From: Clostridia bacterium
GTDB taxonomy: Bacteria; Bacillota; Clostridia; Christensenellales; Borkfalkiaceae
Direction of reading: 5' to 3'
Assembly: GCA_021202395.1 (NCBI GenBank)
Contig: JAJQDC010000015.1
Span: 75,350 to 110,403 of the forward strand
Length of the DNA stretch: 35,054 bases
Shown here: positions 8,763 through 16,644 of the stretch, piece by piece
Layout of the letters: each line of letters begins with the position of its first letter
Numbering within the stretch: position 1 is the stretch's first letter
Translations under genes and position numbers: made by a program
The notes under the pieces: generated by a model
Seen by the model: the letters and a program-made list of their open reading frames with translations, nothing else
The model's database searches: none
What the model was told of the DNA's origin: nothing

Positions 8763-9992
8763 TTATGCCGACTGTTTATAAATTATTATGGGTTCTGCGT
8801 TGCGGGTAACGCAGTCAGAAGTTACCACCACTTCTTCTACGTTCTTTTCGGAAGGAAGTTTATACATGACGGGTGTCATAAATCCTTCTATTATAGTACG
8901 CAATCCCCTTGCGCCCGTTTTAAGGCGGATAGCCGTGTTGGCTATTTCTCTTACTGCGGCGTCCTGTACGGTAAGCTTGATGCCGTCTAAGGCAATAAGC
9001 TTCTGGTACTGCTTTATAATCGCATTGCGCGGTTCGGTAAGAATGCTTACCAGCGCGTCTTCGTTAAGGGGATGAAGACTTACGACTATAGGTACCCTGC
9101 CTACGAATTCCGGTATAAGGCCGTATTTGGTAAGATCCTGAGGTTTTACGTCGGCAAGCATTTCGTACGAAACTTCGTTTTCGCCAAGTTTTACTTCGCC
9201 GCCGAAACCTAAAGACGTTGTATCTTTACGCTTTTGTACAATTTTATCCAGCCCTACAAACGCACCGCCGCATATGAATAATATGTCGGTTGTGTCTATG
9301 CGCAGGCACTCCTGCTGGGGATGCTTTCTGCCGCCCTGCGGTGGAACGTTTGCAACGGTGCTTTCTATTATTTTTAAAAGCGCCTGCTGCACCCCTTCGC
9401 CGGATACGTCCCTTGTGATGGAAACGTTTTCGCCTTTGCGGGCAATTTTATCTATTTCGTCTATATAGATAATGCCACGCTGGGCGCGCTCTATATTGTA
9501 GTCTGCATTCTGTATAAGTTTGAGCAAAATATTTTCTACGTCTTCGCCGACATAGCCCGCTTCGGTAAGCGTGGTTGCGTCGGTAGTTGCAAACGGTACG
9601 TTGAGTATTTTGGCAAGCGTTCTTGCAAGAAGCGTTTTGCCGCACCCCGTGGGGCCGAGCAAAAGTATGTTGCTCTTTTCTATTTCTATTTCGTCGTCAT
9701 GTGCAGAAGGCTTAGCCATATTGTTTATGCGCTTGTAATGGTTGTATACGGCAACGGACAATACTTTTTTAGCTTCGTCCTGGCCGACGATATATTTATC
9801 AAGCTCAGCCTTTATTTCGGCAGGTTTTTTAAGCGGCACAGGGGTAAAGGAATCTTCCCCTTCTTCCGCTATCATATCGTGGCTGATTTCTATACACTCA
9901 TCGCAGATGCAAGCGTCGTGCTGCCCGACGATAAGCCTTCTTACCTGGTCTTCTGCCTTACCGCAGAAAGAACAGTACTTTTTTTCTTTCAT
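8763..9992 (-). CDS. clpX: ATP-dependent Clp protease unfoldase subunit ClpX
   Basis: 409 residues. The N-terminal zinc-binding domain has CSFC and CICDEC, then AAA+ Walker A GPTGCGKT (about 114), pore loop GYVG, Walker [10 protein letters not shown], and the ClpP-docking loop as LGF (about 260, in [10 protein letters not shown]). ClpX unfolds tagged substrates and feeds them into ClpP. The ATG at 9992 is chosen because GGAGGTG precedes it by four bases; the reading frame extends 18 codons further upstream but without such a site. It is 89 nt downstream of clpP, across three palindromes. Confidence 0.98.
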   Translation of the reverse strand: MKEKKYCSFCGKAEDQVRRLIVGQHDACICDECIEISHDMIAEEGEDSFTPVPLKKPAEIKAELDKYIVGQDEAKKVLSVAVYNHYKRINNMAKPSAHDDEIEIEKSNILLLGPTGCGKTLLARTLAKILNVPFATTDATTLTEAGYVGEDVENILLKLIQNADYNIERAQRGIIYIDEIDKIARKGENVSITRDVSGEGVQQALLKIIESTVANVPPQGGRKHPQQECLRIDTTDILFICGGAFVGLDKIVQKRKDTTSLGFGGEVKLGENEVSYEMLADVKPQDLTKYGLIPEFVGRVPIVVSLHPLNEDALVSILTEPRNAIIKQYQKLIALDGIKLTVQDAAVREIANTAIRLKTGARGLRTIIEGFMTPVMYKLPSEKNVEEVVVTSDCVTRNAEPIIIYKQSA

Positions 9993-10003
9993 TGACACCT
10001 CCC

Positions 10004-10080
10004 TGCGCGGGTTGCCCCGCGCAAATATGTAGCGGCGGAGCCGCATACAAAAGTTTATGGCGGCGCGCCGCCCTTAAACT
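10004..10080. repeat. Three GC-rich palindromes in the clpP-clpX gap
   Basis: TGCGCGGG/CCCGCGCA (10004-10023, 4-base loop); TATG..GCGGC/GCCGCATA (10026-10047); and GGCGGCGCGCCGCC flanked by AGTTTA/TAAACT (10052-10080). None is followed by a T-run on either strand, so they look like REP-like or mRNA processing/stability hairpins rather than terminators. Confidence 0.7.
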
Positions 10081-10081
10081 T

Positions 10082-10684
10082 TCAGCGCTTTACGAATACT
10101 TTGTCTATAAGTCCGTATTCAAGCGCCTGCTGGGCGGTAAGATAATTATCCCTGTCGGTATCCCTTTCTATCTGTTCAAGCGGTTTACCCGTGTTTGAAG
10201 AAAGAATTTCGTTAAGTTTACGCTTTGTGCGAAGAATGTGCTCGGCTGCAATTTTGATATCGCTTGCCTGCCCCTGGGCTCCGCCCAAAGGCTGGTGAAT
10301 CATAATCTCGCTGTTGGGCAGGGCGTAACGTTTGCCCTTTTGCCCGCTTGAAAGAAGGAATGCGCCCATAGAAGCCGCCATACCTATACATATGGTGGAT
10401 ACGTCGCATTTGATATAATTCATTGTATCGTAAATTGCCAGCCCTGCAGAAACTGAGCCGCCGGGGCTGTTGATGTAAAGGGAAATATCCTTGGAAGGAT
10501 CTTTCGCTTCAAGGTAGATAAGCTGGGCTACTACTGTATTTGCAGTAGCATCGTCTATTTCGCCGCTTAAAAAGATAATTCTGTCTTCTAAAAGGCGGCT
10601 GTAAATGTCATAAGAACGCTCGCCGCGCGAGGTCTGTTCTACGATGTAAGGGACAAGCGCGCCCCTTTCGTTAATGTTGTTCAA
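10082..10684 (-). CDS. clpP: ATP-dependent Clp protease proteolytic subunit ClpP (TTG start)
   Basis: 200-residue serine protease subunit that forms the tetradecameric chamber. Catalytic Ser105 lies in GMAASMGAF, His130 in EIMIHQP, and the Asp in IERDTDRDN; the oxyanion region [10 protein letters not shown] is present. The start codon is TTG (10682-10684, read on the minus strand), supported by AGGAG seven bases upstream and by N-terminal similarity to ClpP ([22 protein letters not shown]); no closer ATG exists. It lies 57 nt after tig and upstream of clpX, the usual tig-clpP-clpX order. Confidence 0.97.
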   Translation of the reverse strand: MNNINERGALVPYIVEQTSRGERSYDIYSRLLEDRIIFLSGEIDDATANTVVAQLIYLEAKDPSKDISLYINSPGGSVSAGLAIYDTMNYIKCDVSTICIGMAASMGAFLLSSGQKGKRYALPNSEIMIHQPLGGAQGQASDIKIAAEHILRTKRKLNEILSSNTGKPLEQIERDTDRDNYLTAQQALEYGLIDKVFVKR

Positions 10685-10741
10685 TTTATAGCTCCTGATA
10701 AAAATTAAATATTTTTATTGCTGAAAATATTACGGTTAAAA

Positions 10742-12040
10742 TTATTCTTCGGTATAAAGCTCGTTGTTGGCTTTAAGGAAGTCGAACAGCTTGCTTACTA
10801 TAATATCGCTTTCGATATAGTCTATCTGGCGGGGATCTATGCTCTTTTTGTATTCTTCCGCCGTTTTTTCTACAGAAGCAGCCTGCTCTGCTATTTTGGC
10901 GTCCACTTCTTCGGTAGAAGCTTTTAAGCCTTCTTCACGCACTATCTTATCTATTACAAGGGTAGACATAACGCGGGAAGTTGCCGTGCTTGTGAACTGC
11001 GCACGGAACTCTTTCATATCTATGCCAAGGTATTTAAGGTAGTCGTCCATGCTGATACCCTGGTACATAAGCCTGTAAGAAAAGTCCTGGGCAAGCTTAT
11101 CTATTTCTGATTCTATCATCGCCTGGGGGATTTCTGCCTTGGCTGTATCGCAGATTGCTTTTATAATGCTGTTTTCAGTTTCGTTCCTGCTGCGGTCTGC
11201 CGCCTGCTTTTCTAACCTTTCGCGGCACTTAGCGGTGTATGCTTCCACACTTTCGGCACCGGCGTTTACCTTTACAAACTCGTCGGTTATTTCGGGGTAA
11301 ACCTTGCCCTTGATGCCCTTTAAATTGATTGCAAACACTGCGGCTTTGCCCTTAAGGTCGTCTGCCTGGTAATCTTCGGGGAAGTTTACGTTGATATCCT
11401 TCTTTTCGCCTATTGCCATGCCGGCAACCTGCTCTTCAAACCCGGGGATGAATGCGCCGCTGCCAAGTTCAAGCTCGTAATCTTCTGCCGAGCCGCCTGC
11501 AAACGCAACGCCGTCTACCGTGCCTGCAAAGTCTATAATAACGGTATCGCCGTTCTGGCAAGGTCTGTCGGTTACTTCTATCGTCTCTGCCTTGCCTGCA
11601 GCAATCTTTTGCACTTCTTTCTTGACGTCTTCTTCCGTTACATTATACTCATAAGCTTTGATTTTTAAACCTTTGTAGCTTCCTATTTCTACATCGGGTT
11701 TAACGGGAACGGTAGCAATTACCACCACGCCGTTGTCGTCTATACTGTCTACCGCAAGGTCGGGATCGCCTACTGCGGTAAAATTGTCTTTTTCACTTTC
11801 TATAATGTTGGGATAGCTTGCTGAAAAAACAATGTTAAACGCTTCGTCAAAGAACACTCCCTTGCCGTAAAAATTTTCAAGGACGGCTTTGGGAGCCTTG
11901 CCCTTCCTGAATCCGGGAACAGTGTACTTGCCCCTGGTTTTGGCGTAAGCCTTATTTACGGCGTCGTCCCATTCTTCTTTTGAATAGGTTATGGTTACTT
12001 TTACCGTGCTCTTTTCTGAGGGTTCTGTCTTGTAGTTCAT
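10742..12040 (-). CDS. tig: Trigger factor, ribosome-associated chaperone and prolyl isomerase
   Basis: 432 residues, the normal length. The N-terminal ribosome-binding domain carries the signature VPGFRKGKAP (about 42-51) that docks at the exit tunnel. An FKBP-like PPIase domain (about 160-245) includes GDTVIIDFAGTVDG and GFEEQVAGM. The alpha-helical C-terminal arms run to the end. It shields and folds nascent chains at the ribosome. GGAG precedes the ATG by about nine bases. It is the first gene of the tig-clpP-clpX-lon-engB cluster and is transcribed divergently from rqcH. Confidence 0.97.
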   Translation of the reverse strand: MNYKTEPSEKSTVKVTITYSKEEWDDAVNKAYAKTRGKYTVPGFRKGKAPKAVLENFYGKGVFFDEAFNIVFSASYPNIIESEKDNFTAVGDPDLAVDSIDDNGVVVIATVPVKPDVEIGSYKGLKIKAYEYNVTEEDVKKEVQKIAAGKAETIEVTDRPCQNGDTVIIDFAGTVDGVAFAGGSAEDYELELGSGAFIPGFEEQVAGMAIGEKKDINVNFPEDYQADDLKGKAAVFAINLKGIKGKVYPEITDEFVKVNAGAESVEAYTAKCRERLEKQAADRSRNETENSIIKAICDTAKAEIPQAMIESEIDKLAQDFSYRLMYQGISMDDYLKYLGIDMKEFRAQFTSTATSRVMSTLVIDKIVREEGLKASTEEVDAKIAEQAASVEKTAEEYKKSIDPRQIDYIESDIIVSKLFDFLKANNELYTEE

Positions 12041-12133
12041 TGTAAATTTCTCCGTATAAAATTTTATTCTCTGTATTATTTATGCCCCTGTTATTGCCAA
12101 GGGGAGCAAAATTGCCATAATTGCGTATATTAC

Positions 12134-12162
12134 AGTTTACCACAATACTTTAATTTTGCAAA
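12134..12162 (-). promoter_or_regulatory. Promoter of the tig-clp-lon cluster
   Basis: Minus strand: -35 TTTGCA (12157-12162), 17-bp spacer, TGTGG followed by -10 TAAACT (12134-12139). The TGTGGTAAA core matches the LRR lipoprotein promoter, suggesting an extended -10 style. No CIRCE or CtsR-like operator was recognised nearby. Confidence 0.5.
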
Positions 12163-12204
12163 GCGTTTTAAAAGCAATTTGTTTGACTAATGCAAAATAT
12201 TTGG

Positions 12205-12233
12205 TTTACTTTTGGCTTGCGATAGGGTATAAT
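12205..12233 (+). promoter_or_regulatory. Promoter of rqcH
   Basis: -35 TTTACT (12205-12210), 17-bp spacer, perfect -10 TATAAT (12228-12233), about 47 bases before the ATG. It is divergent from the tig promoter, so the two ribosome-linked transcripts share one regulatory gap. Confidence 0.65.
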
Positions 12234-12286
12234 TTACGTAAAAAACAGCAACTCGGCGGCTTTAAGCCGCTTTTACGGAAAAATTT

Positions 12287-13966
12287 ATGCCGCAGGACGC
12301 ATTCACATTAAAACACGTTATAACTGAGCTTGACGCTTTGCTTACGGGCGGCAAAATATCCCGGATAAACCAGCCCGCCAAAGACGAGCTTACATTTTTA
12401 ATATACACCGCAAAGGGCAACGTTAAACTTGAAATTTGCGCGCAGGCGCAAAATTGCAGGGTAAGCATAGGTTCCGCCGTCAAGGAAAACCCGCAGAGCG
12501 CACCCAATTTTTGCATGCTTTTAAGAAAACATTTACAGAACGCACAGGTGCTTAAAGTTTACCAGATAGGTTTTGAACGCATAGCCGCCATAGACTTTTT
12601 ATTTGCGGACGAGTTTGAAAGCGCACAGCGCACGCTGTACTGCGAAATTATGGGCAAGTACAGTAACGTAATTTTAACCGAAAACGGTAAAATTTTAGGT
12701 GCGCTAAAAACTTCTGGCATAGACGACGGAACGCACAGACTGCTGCTTGCGGGAGCACAGTACCGCCTGCCGCCGCCGCAGGACAAAGTTAACCCGCTTG
12801 ACTGGCAGGCCCTTGAAGCCGTTATGCCGCAGTGCGGCGAAAACGCTGCAAAATTTATCTCTTCCCGAGTGCTGGGGATATGCTACTCTACCGCCCTTGA
12901 GATGGAAAAAACTTACGGCGGCACGGTTACGGCAGACGACGTTTACGGCTACGTAACAGGCAAAGATACCAGCCCGTGCGTTACATACGAAAACGGCGTA
13001 CCGTCTGATTTTAAGGTAAGAAGTTTAAGCGGCAATAAAAAGGACTACCCCACCCTTTTGCAGGCGCAGACGGCGTACTACAACTACGTTTACCGCAAAA
13101 AGAATTTTGAAGATAAAAAACGGCGGATGGACAGCGCGCTTAAAGCGGCTGAAAAGAAGTGCGAAAAGCGGCTTGCTGCCATATATTCCAAACGGACGGA
13201 ATGCGAAGATATGGAAGAAGTTAAGCTTAAGGGAGAACTGATTACCGCCAACATATATGCGATTGAACGGGGTATGGCGAGCTTTGAAGCGGTAAACTAT
13301 TACGACGAAAACTGCGGCAAAATAACCATTGCGTTAGACAGCAGGCTTACCCCTGCGCAGAACGCGCAAAGATACTACAAAAAATACGCAAAAATGAAGC
13401 GAACGGTTGCCGCCCTTGACGAGCAGCAAAGGGACGCCGAAAGGGAAAAAGCTTACCTTGCAAGCATACGCTGCCACATAGACGGCGCCGACGACGAAAA
13501 GGACTTTGACGGCATAGAGACCGAACTTGCGGCGGCAGGGCTGATAAAACTTGCCGTCGACAAAAAAAAGAAGAAAAAGCAGGACGAACCTGCCAACTTC
13601 AGGCAGTTTGCTTACGGCGGGTTTAAGATTATTGCAGGGCGGAACAACCTGCAGAACGAGCGGCTTACCAAAGGACTTGCCGAAAGCGACGTATGGCTGC
13701 ACACGCAAAAGTACCACTCTTCCCACGTGGGCATACTCAGCGGCGGCAAAACCGTTCCCGACGAAGTTATTAAAGTTGCCGCAGAGATCTGCGCCTACTA
13801 CTCTGAAGCAAGGGACAGCGGCAAAGTGCCCGTTGATTACACTTTAAAAAAATATGTAAAAAAGCCGAACGCAGCAAAAGCAGGCTTTGTTACCTACACC
13901 GATTACAAAACAGCCGTGGCGCAGCCCGACGCCCACACGGAACTTAAGGAAGAAACTTATGAGTAA
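12287..13966 (+). CDS. rqcH: RqcH / NFACT-family ribosome quality control protein
   Basis: 559 residues, typical for bacterial RqcH (older name FbpA, fibronectin-binding). The NFACT-N domain begins MPQDAFTLKHVITELD; a long charged coiled-coil lies around 260-400; the NFACT-R domain has SDVWLHTQKYHSSHVGI (about 464-480) and a Tyr-rich C-terminus. Family role: binds stalled 50S-peptidyl-tRNA and recruits tRNA-Ala to add C-terminal alanine tails that mark chains for ClpXP and other proteases. The N-terminal Asp-Arg pair needed in B. subtilis RqcH appears as Glu-Arg here (GFERIAAIDF). Only a weak GGA lies before the ATG. The adjacency to tig-clpP-clpX fits the function. Confidence 0.93.
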   Translation: MPQDAFTLKHVITELDALLTGGKISRINQPAKDELTFLIYTAKGNVKLEICAQAQNCRVSIGSAVKENPQSAPNFCMLLRKHLQNAQVLKVYQIGFERIAAIDFLFADEFESAQRTLYCEIMGKYSNVILTENGKILGALKTSGIDDGTHRLLLAGAQYRLPPPQDKVNPLDWQALEAVMPQCGENAAKFISSRVLGICYSTALEMEKTYGGTVTADDVYGYVTGKDTSPCVTYENGVPSDFKVRSLSGNKKDYPTLLQAQTAYYNYVYRKKNFEDKKRRMDSALKAAEKKCEKRLAAIYSKRTECEDMEEVKLKGELITANIYAIERGMASFEAVNYYDENCGKITIALDSRLTPAQNAQRYYKKYAKMKRTVAALDEQQRDAEREKAYLASIRCHIDGADDEKDFDGIETELAAAGLIKLAVDKKKKKKQDEPANFRQFAYGGFKIIAGRNNLQNERLTKGLAESDVWLHTQKYHSSHVGILSGGKTVPDEVIKVAAEICAYYSEARDSGKVPVDYTLKKYVKKPNAAKAGFVTYTDYKTAVAQPDAHTELKEETYE

Positions 13967-14267
13967 AAAGAAACATCTGCCCGAACCTATGGAAGAAACT
14001 CCCGTAACCACCAAAGCATACATTTACGCAGCCATTGCATGCGCATGCCTTGGGGCGGTGTTTTACGGTCTGATGTTTACGGTAATAAGCATTTACGGGC
14101 TTATTGCAGGCATAGTTTTTGAAATTGCAGCACTGGGCTTCAGCCGCACGCAGAAAAAGAAAAACCCCGTAAAATGGGGTAAATACGTAGATATAGCAGG
14201 CTACATACTGCTTATTGCGGGCGTTGCATTTATGGTGGCAGGTATCATATACGGCTCAGTTGCGTAA
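13959..14267 (+). CDS. Small membrane protein of unknown function
   Basis: 102 residues, starting MSKKKHLPEP. The ATG at 13959 overlaps the rqcH stop by 8 bp (ATGAGTAA) and AAGGA lies about ten bases upstream, so it is probably translated with rqcH. A charged N-terminal stretch of about 22 residues is followed by two hydrophobic segments (about 24-48 and 50-65), a basic loop (RTQKKKNPVKWGK) and a last TM helix (about 77-99). No family recognised. The co-transcribed position suggests, but does not show, a link to translation or membrane stress. Confidence 0.8.
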   Translation: MSKKKHLPEPMEETPVTTKAYIYAAIACACLGAVFYGLMFTVISIYGLIAGIVFEIAALGFSRTQKKKNPVKWGKYVDIAGYILLIAGVAFMVAGIIYGSVA

Positions 14268-14279
14268 AATAATTTTTTT

Positions 14280-14304
14280 AAAAGGCGGCGTTTGCCGCTT
14301 TTTT
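14280..14304 (+). terminator. Intrinsic terminator after the rqcH transcript
   Basis: GGCGGC / GCCGCT stem with a short loop, an A-run before and T6 after. The stem is short but well placed 13 bases past the stop. Confidence 0.65.
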
Positions 14305-14342
14305 AGTATAAAATTACTGTTTTTGCGCAAAAATTAAATATA

Positions 14343-14723
14343 ATGGACGCAATATATACTGCCGTATTTGAAAAAATTTTATCCTCTTGCAGCGGCGGGG
14401 GATACGCTATTATAGACAGCGCAGAGTTTTTTGACGCCATTCCAGACGGCGGGCGCAAAGCAATAGGCGAAGTGGAAAGCGCGCTTAAGTACTTACAAAA
14501 AACCGGCTGCATAGATTTAAAGTATGCCCGCGGTAACCTTTACTGCGTTTGCCCGCTTAAAGCGGCGCTGCCCGAAGAACCAAAAGCAGAAGAGCCGTGT
14601 ACCACCGTTATTCAGGTAAAGGAAAAGATGAACAAGCGCTGCCTTGCATTCTACTCCCTTTCTGCCTTTTTAGGCGGTGCGGCGGGCAGCCTTATTGTCT
14701 GCATTATAGCGGCGGCGCTGTAG
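14343..14723 (+). CDS. Predicted winged-helix protein with C-terminal TM anchor (first of a pair)
   Basis: 126 residues, no family recognised. The N-terminal part (about 1-75) reads like a winged-helix domain: helices around VFEKILSSC, DSAEFFDAI and IGEVESALKYLQKTG, then a beta wing (IDLKYARGNLYCVCPL). A Pro/Glu-rich linker (about 80-90) leads to a TM helix (about 101-125). No Shine-Dalgarno site is visible before the ATG. Its stop is one base before the next gene, which has the same architecture, so the two are probably co-translated and may act as a heteromeric membrane-bound regulator. That role is inference. Confidence 0.75.
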   Translation: MDAIYTAVFEKILSSCSGGGYAIIDSAEFFDAIPDGGRKAIGEVESALKYLQKTGCIDLKYARGNLYCVCPLKAALPEEPKAEEPCTTVIQVKEKMNKRCLAFYSLSAFLGGAAGSLIVCIIAAAL

Positions 14724-14724
14724 C

Positions 14725-15084
14725 ATGCTCGGCAAAAGGGAAAGCGAAGTAATGCGCGCTGTATACGAGCTTTGCGACGGGACTGACAGCTGCCTTGTTT
14801 CGGGTGCGGACATACTGTCTTTAATACCGCGTAAGTTCAAATGCGGCGCCGACGTGCTTGAAGACATACTTTTCGGGCTGCACTGCGACGGCTACTTTGA
14901 TATAATATCTTCTGAACGCAAGGGCGAAAAAATGTACGTAATAACGCTTACTGAAAGCGGTTACTCTTTTAAACGTACGCAAAAGCAGAAGCGGCGCGAT
15001 GTAAATTTTAAAATATTTCTTGCGTTTATAAGCGCGCTTGCGACGTTTATTTTCGGGCTTATGTTAAAGGGCATATTCGGCTGA
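14725..15084 (+). CDS. Predicted winged-helix protein with C-terminal TM anchor (second of a pair)
   Basis: 119 residues. The N-terminal winged-helix-like region (about 3-80) runs from ESEVMRAVYELC through VLEDILFGLHCDGYFDI to a wing RKGEKMYVITLTESGY. It ends in a basic juxtamembrane patch (KRTQKQKRRD) and a TM helix (about 97-117) that would leave almost nothing outside, so the DNA-binding-like domain stays cytoplasmic. The order wHTH-linker-TM matches the preceding gene, though sequences differ. The start lies 1 nt after the previous stop without its own ribosome binding site, implying translational coupling. Confidence 0.75.
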   Translation: MLGKRESEVMRAVYELCDGTDSCLVSGADILSLIPRKFKCGADVLEDILFGLHCDGYFDIISSERKGEKMYVITLTESGYSFKRTQKQKRRDVNFKIFLAFISALATFIFGLMLKGIFG

Positions 15085-15107
15085 GCGGCTGCCATAAACA
15101 AAAACTG

Positions 15108-15127
15108 CGCAGCACTTGCGATTTTTT
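15108..15127 (+). terminator. Possible weak terminator after the winged-helix pair
   Basis: A short stem CGCA/TGCG followed by ATTTTTT lies 24 bases after the stop. Four base pairs are marginal, so this is only a candidate. Confidence 0.3.
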
Positions 15128-15149
15128 GCACCGCCGTACTTAAAATGTA

Positions 15150-15178
15150 TTGCATTATTTAAATTAATCTGCTAAAAT
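15150..15178 (+). promoter_or_regulatory. Promoter of the membrane-anchored extracellular protein
   Basis: -35 TTGCAT (15150-15155), 17-bp spacer, -10 TAAAAT (15173-15178), about 30 bases before the TTG start. Confidence 0.6.
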
Positions 15179-15207
15179 TGTAATATAACACGTTACGGAG
15201 GTGCACA

Positions 15208-16266
15208 TTGAAAAAGCATCTTAAATTATGCGTCGCACTGATTGTTGTTGCGGCTATACTTATGTCGCTTGCAGCTTTTCTTATTTACTGGTTCTGCGGC
15301 GACAGGTATGAAGACTTTGAAGATTTCAATAAAGAATTTGCGATACCCGGCCTTGACGAAGGGTTTATACCGCAGGGGATGGGCAATTATACAAACAGCG
15401 ATTCCAGCTCTTCTTCTGACACGGTATTTCTGGTAAGCGGCTATATGAATAAAGGCGGCGCTTCAAGAATTTACGTTATAGAAGGCGGCGAAAGCATCGG
15501 CTACGTAACCGTAATGCTTGACGAAGAAACCACTTACGAAGGGCATGCGAGCGGCGTTGCCACCGACGGGATGAGAGTTTGGCTGTGTTCTGACGGAACT
15601 GTTTATGCAATGGCTTACGACGACGTTGTAGCCGCTGCGGCAGAAAACGGCACCGTTACCATAACGGGCAGCTTTGACGCCTATAACGAAGCAAGTTTTT
15701 GCTACTACGACGGAACTTATTTTTACGTAGGTGAATTTTACCGCGAAGGCAACTACGAAACGGATGAAATACACCACATTACAACGGATGCAGGCGACGA
15801 AAACAAAGCCGTTATAATGCGCTTTACGGCAAGCACTTCGGCTACGAGCACAACGGGAGTTTCTTCCACCACACCGGGAAGGGCTTATTCCATAACGGGG
15901 CTTATACAGGGCATGGCTATAACTTCGGGCAGCTCGTCTTCTACGACGTACATAACGCTTTCGCAAAGTTACGGGCTTTCTAATTCTCATCTGCTTACGT
16001 ATAAGTTCACCACTTCTTCGGTAAATTCTTCTACCATCACTTTCTATTCTACCGACGGAAGTGAAAGCAAAGCGCTTACCACATACCAGCTTGACAGCTC
16101 TTGCCTGGTAAACGATTACGAGATACCCAGCATGAGCGAAGGGCTTTGCACGGTTAACAACAAGGTTTACGTTTTATTTGAATCTGCAGGTGCAAAATAT
16201 AAGATGTTTGTGCGTGAAAGGTTGAGCAATGTTTACAGCATAAGAATAAACGGAGACAACTTTTAA
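15208..16266 (+). CDS. Membrane-anchored extracellular beta-rich protein (TTG start), unknown function
   Basis: 352 residues. The start is TTG, supported by GGAGGTG (15197-15203) four bases upstream. Residues 6-29 form an uncleaved signal anchor (no lipobox or clear cleavage site), and the rest is extracellular. The body is beta-strand rich and propeller-like, with recognisable blocks IPGLDEGFIPQGM, VFLVSGYMNKGGASRIYVI, GHASGVATDGMRVWLC and YFYVGEFYREGNY. Two Ser/Thr-rich loops (about 66-71 and 210-224) look like surface insertions. It resembles, from memory, uncharacterised Bacillota surface proteins with a PQGM...SGYM...GHASG pattern; no function is known to me. It has its own promoter and terminator, so it is monocistronic. 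Confidence 0.8.
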   Translation: MKKHLKLCVALIVVAAILMSLAAFLIYWFCGDRYEDFEDFNKEFAIPGLDEGFIPQGMGNYTNSDSSSSSDTVFLVSGYMNKGGASRIYVIEGGESIGYVTVMLDEETTYEGHASGVATDGMRVWLCSDGTVYAMAYDDVVAAAAENGTVTITGSFDAYNEASFCYYDGTYFYVGEFYREGNYETDEIHHITTDAGDENKAVIMRFTASTSATSTTGVSSTTPGRAYSITGLIQGMAITSGSSSSTTYITLSQSYGLSNSHLLTYKFTTSSVNSSTITFYSTDGSESKALTTYQLDSSCLVNDYEIPSMSEGLCTVNNKVYVLFESAGAKYKMFVRERLSNVYSIRINGDNF

Positions 16267-16280
16267 TATTTAATATTGTT

Positions 16281-16310
16281 AAAGGGGAGCAAGTGTGCTC
16301 CCCTTTTTTT
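16281..16310 (+). terminator. Strong intrinsic terminator
   Basis: AAAGGGGAGCA / TGCTCCCCTTT, 11-bp stem, 4-base loop, eight T residues; it ends the preceding gene's transcript. Confidence 0.92.
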
Positions 16311-16321
16311 TGTTATAAATT

Positions 16322-16502
16322 GGAGATCTCTCCACGCGTTCGCTCTGCTCACTTGGTCGAGATGACAGGCGGCAGCACCGCCTGTACAGCCCCACGGGGC
16401 TGTCATTTCGCGTGAGCGATAGCGCTACTTTGCGCACCTTAATATAAAAGGTTCTATATAATAACTGCGCAAAATGAAGCATAGCGTAATCGAGAAATCT
16501 CC
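16322..16502. repeat. MITE-like intergenic repeat with terminal inverted repeats
   Basis: A 181-bp element bounded by GGAGATCTCTC and GAGAAATCTCC (11-bp ends, one mismatch). It contains GAGATGACAGGCGG, a palindrome ACAGCCCC/GGGGCTGT and an inner hairpin TGCGCA...TTCTATATAATAACTGCGCA (16431-16471) that has a relative at 32304-32343. No open reading frame of its own. Elements of this GAGATGACA type are dispersed between genes in many Clostridia. Confidence 0.65.
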
Positions 16503-16644
16503 TACCCTTCTTCGCTCTGCTTTCGTGCAATGTAAATTGCAAATGCTTTTTTACCGCACTATAGCATTCCCCTTTAGGGGACGGCAAGATGTGGTAATGT
16601 GCTACCATACCCCACTGAGAAGGCTTAATTTTGGTTACAAATTA
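16503..16644. other. Gene-free tail between the repeat and pyrE
   Basis: Contains a short hairpin CCCCTTTAGGGG (near 16570) and repeat-like text but no convincing coding region and no clean T-tailed terminator for the pyr operon, so the operon may end through one of these palindromes. Confidence 0.4.
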
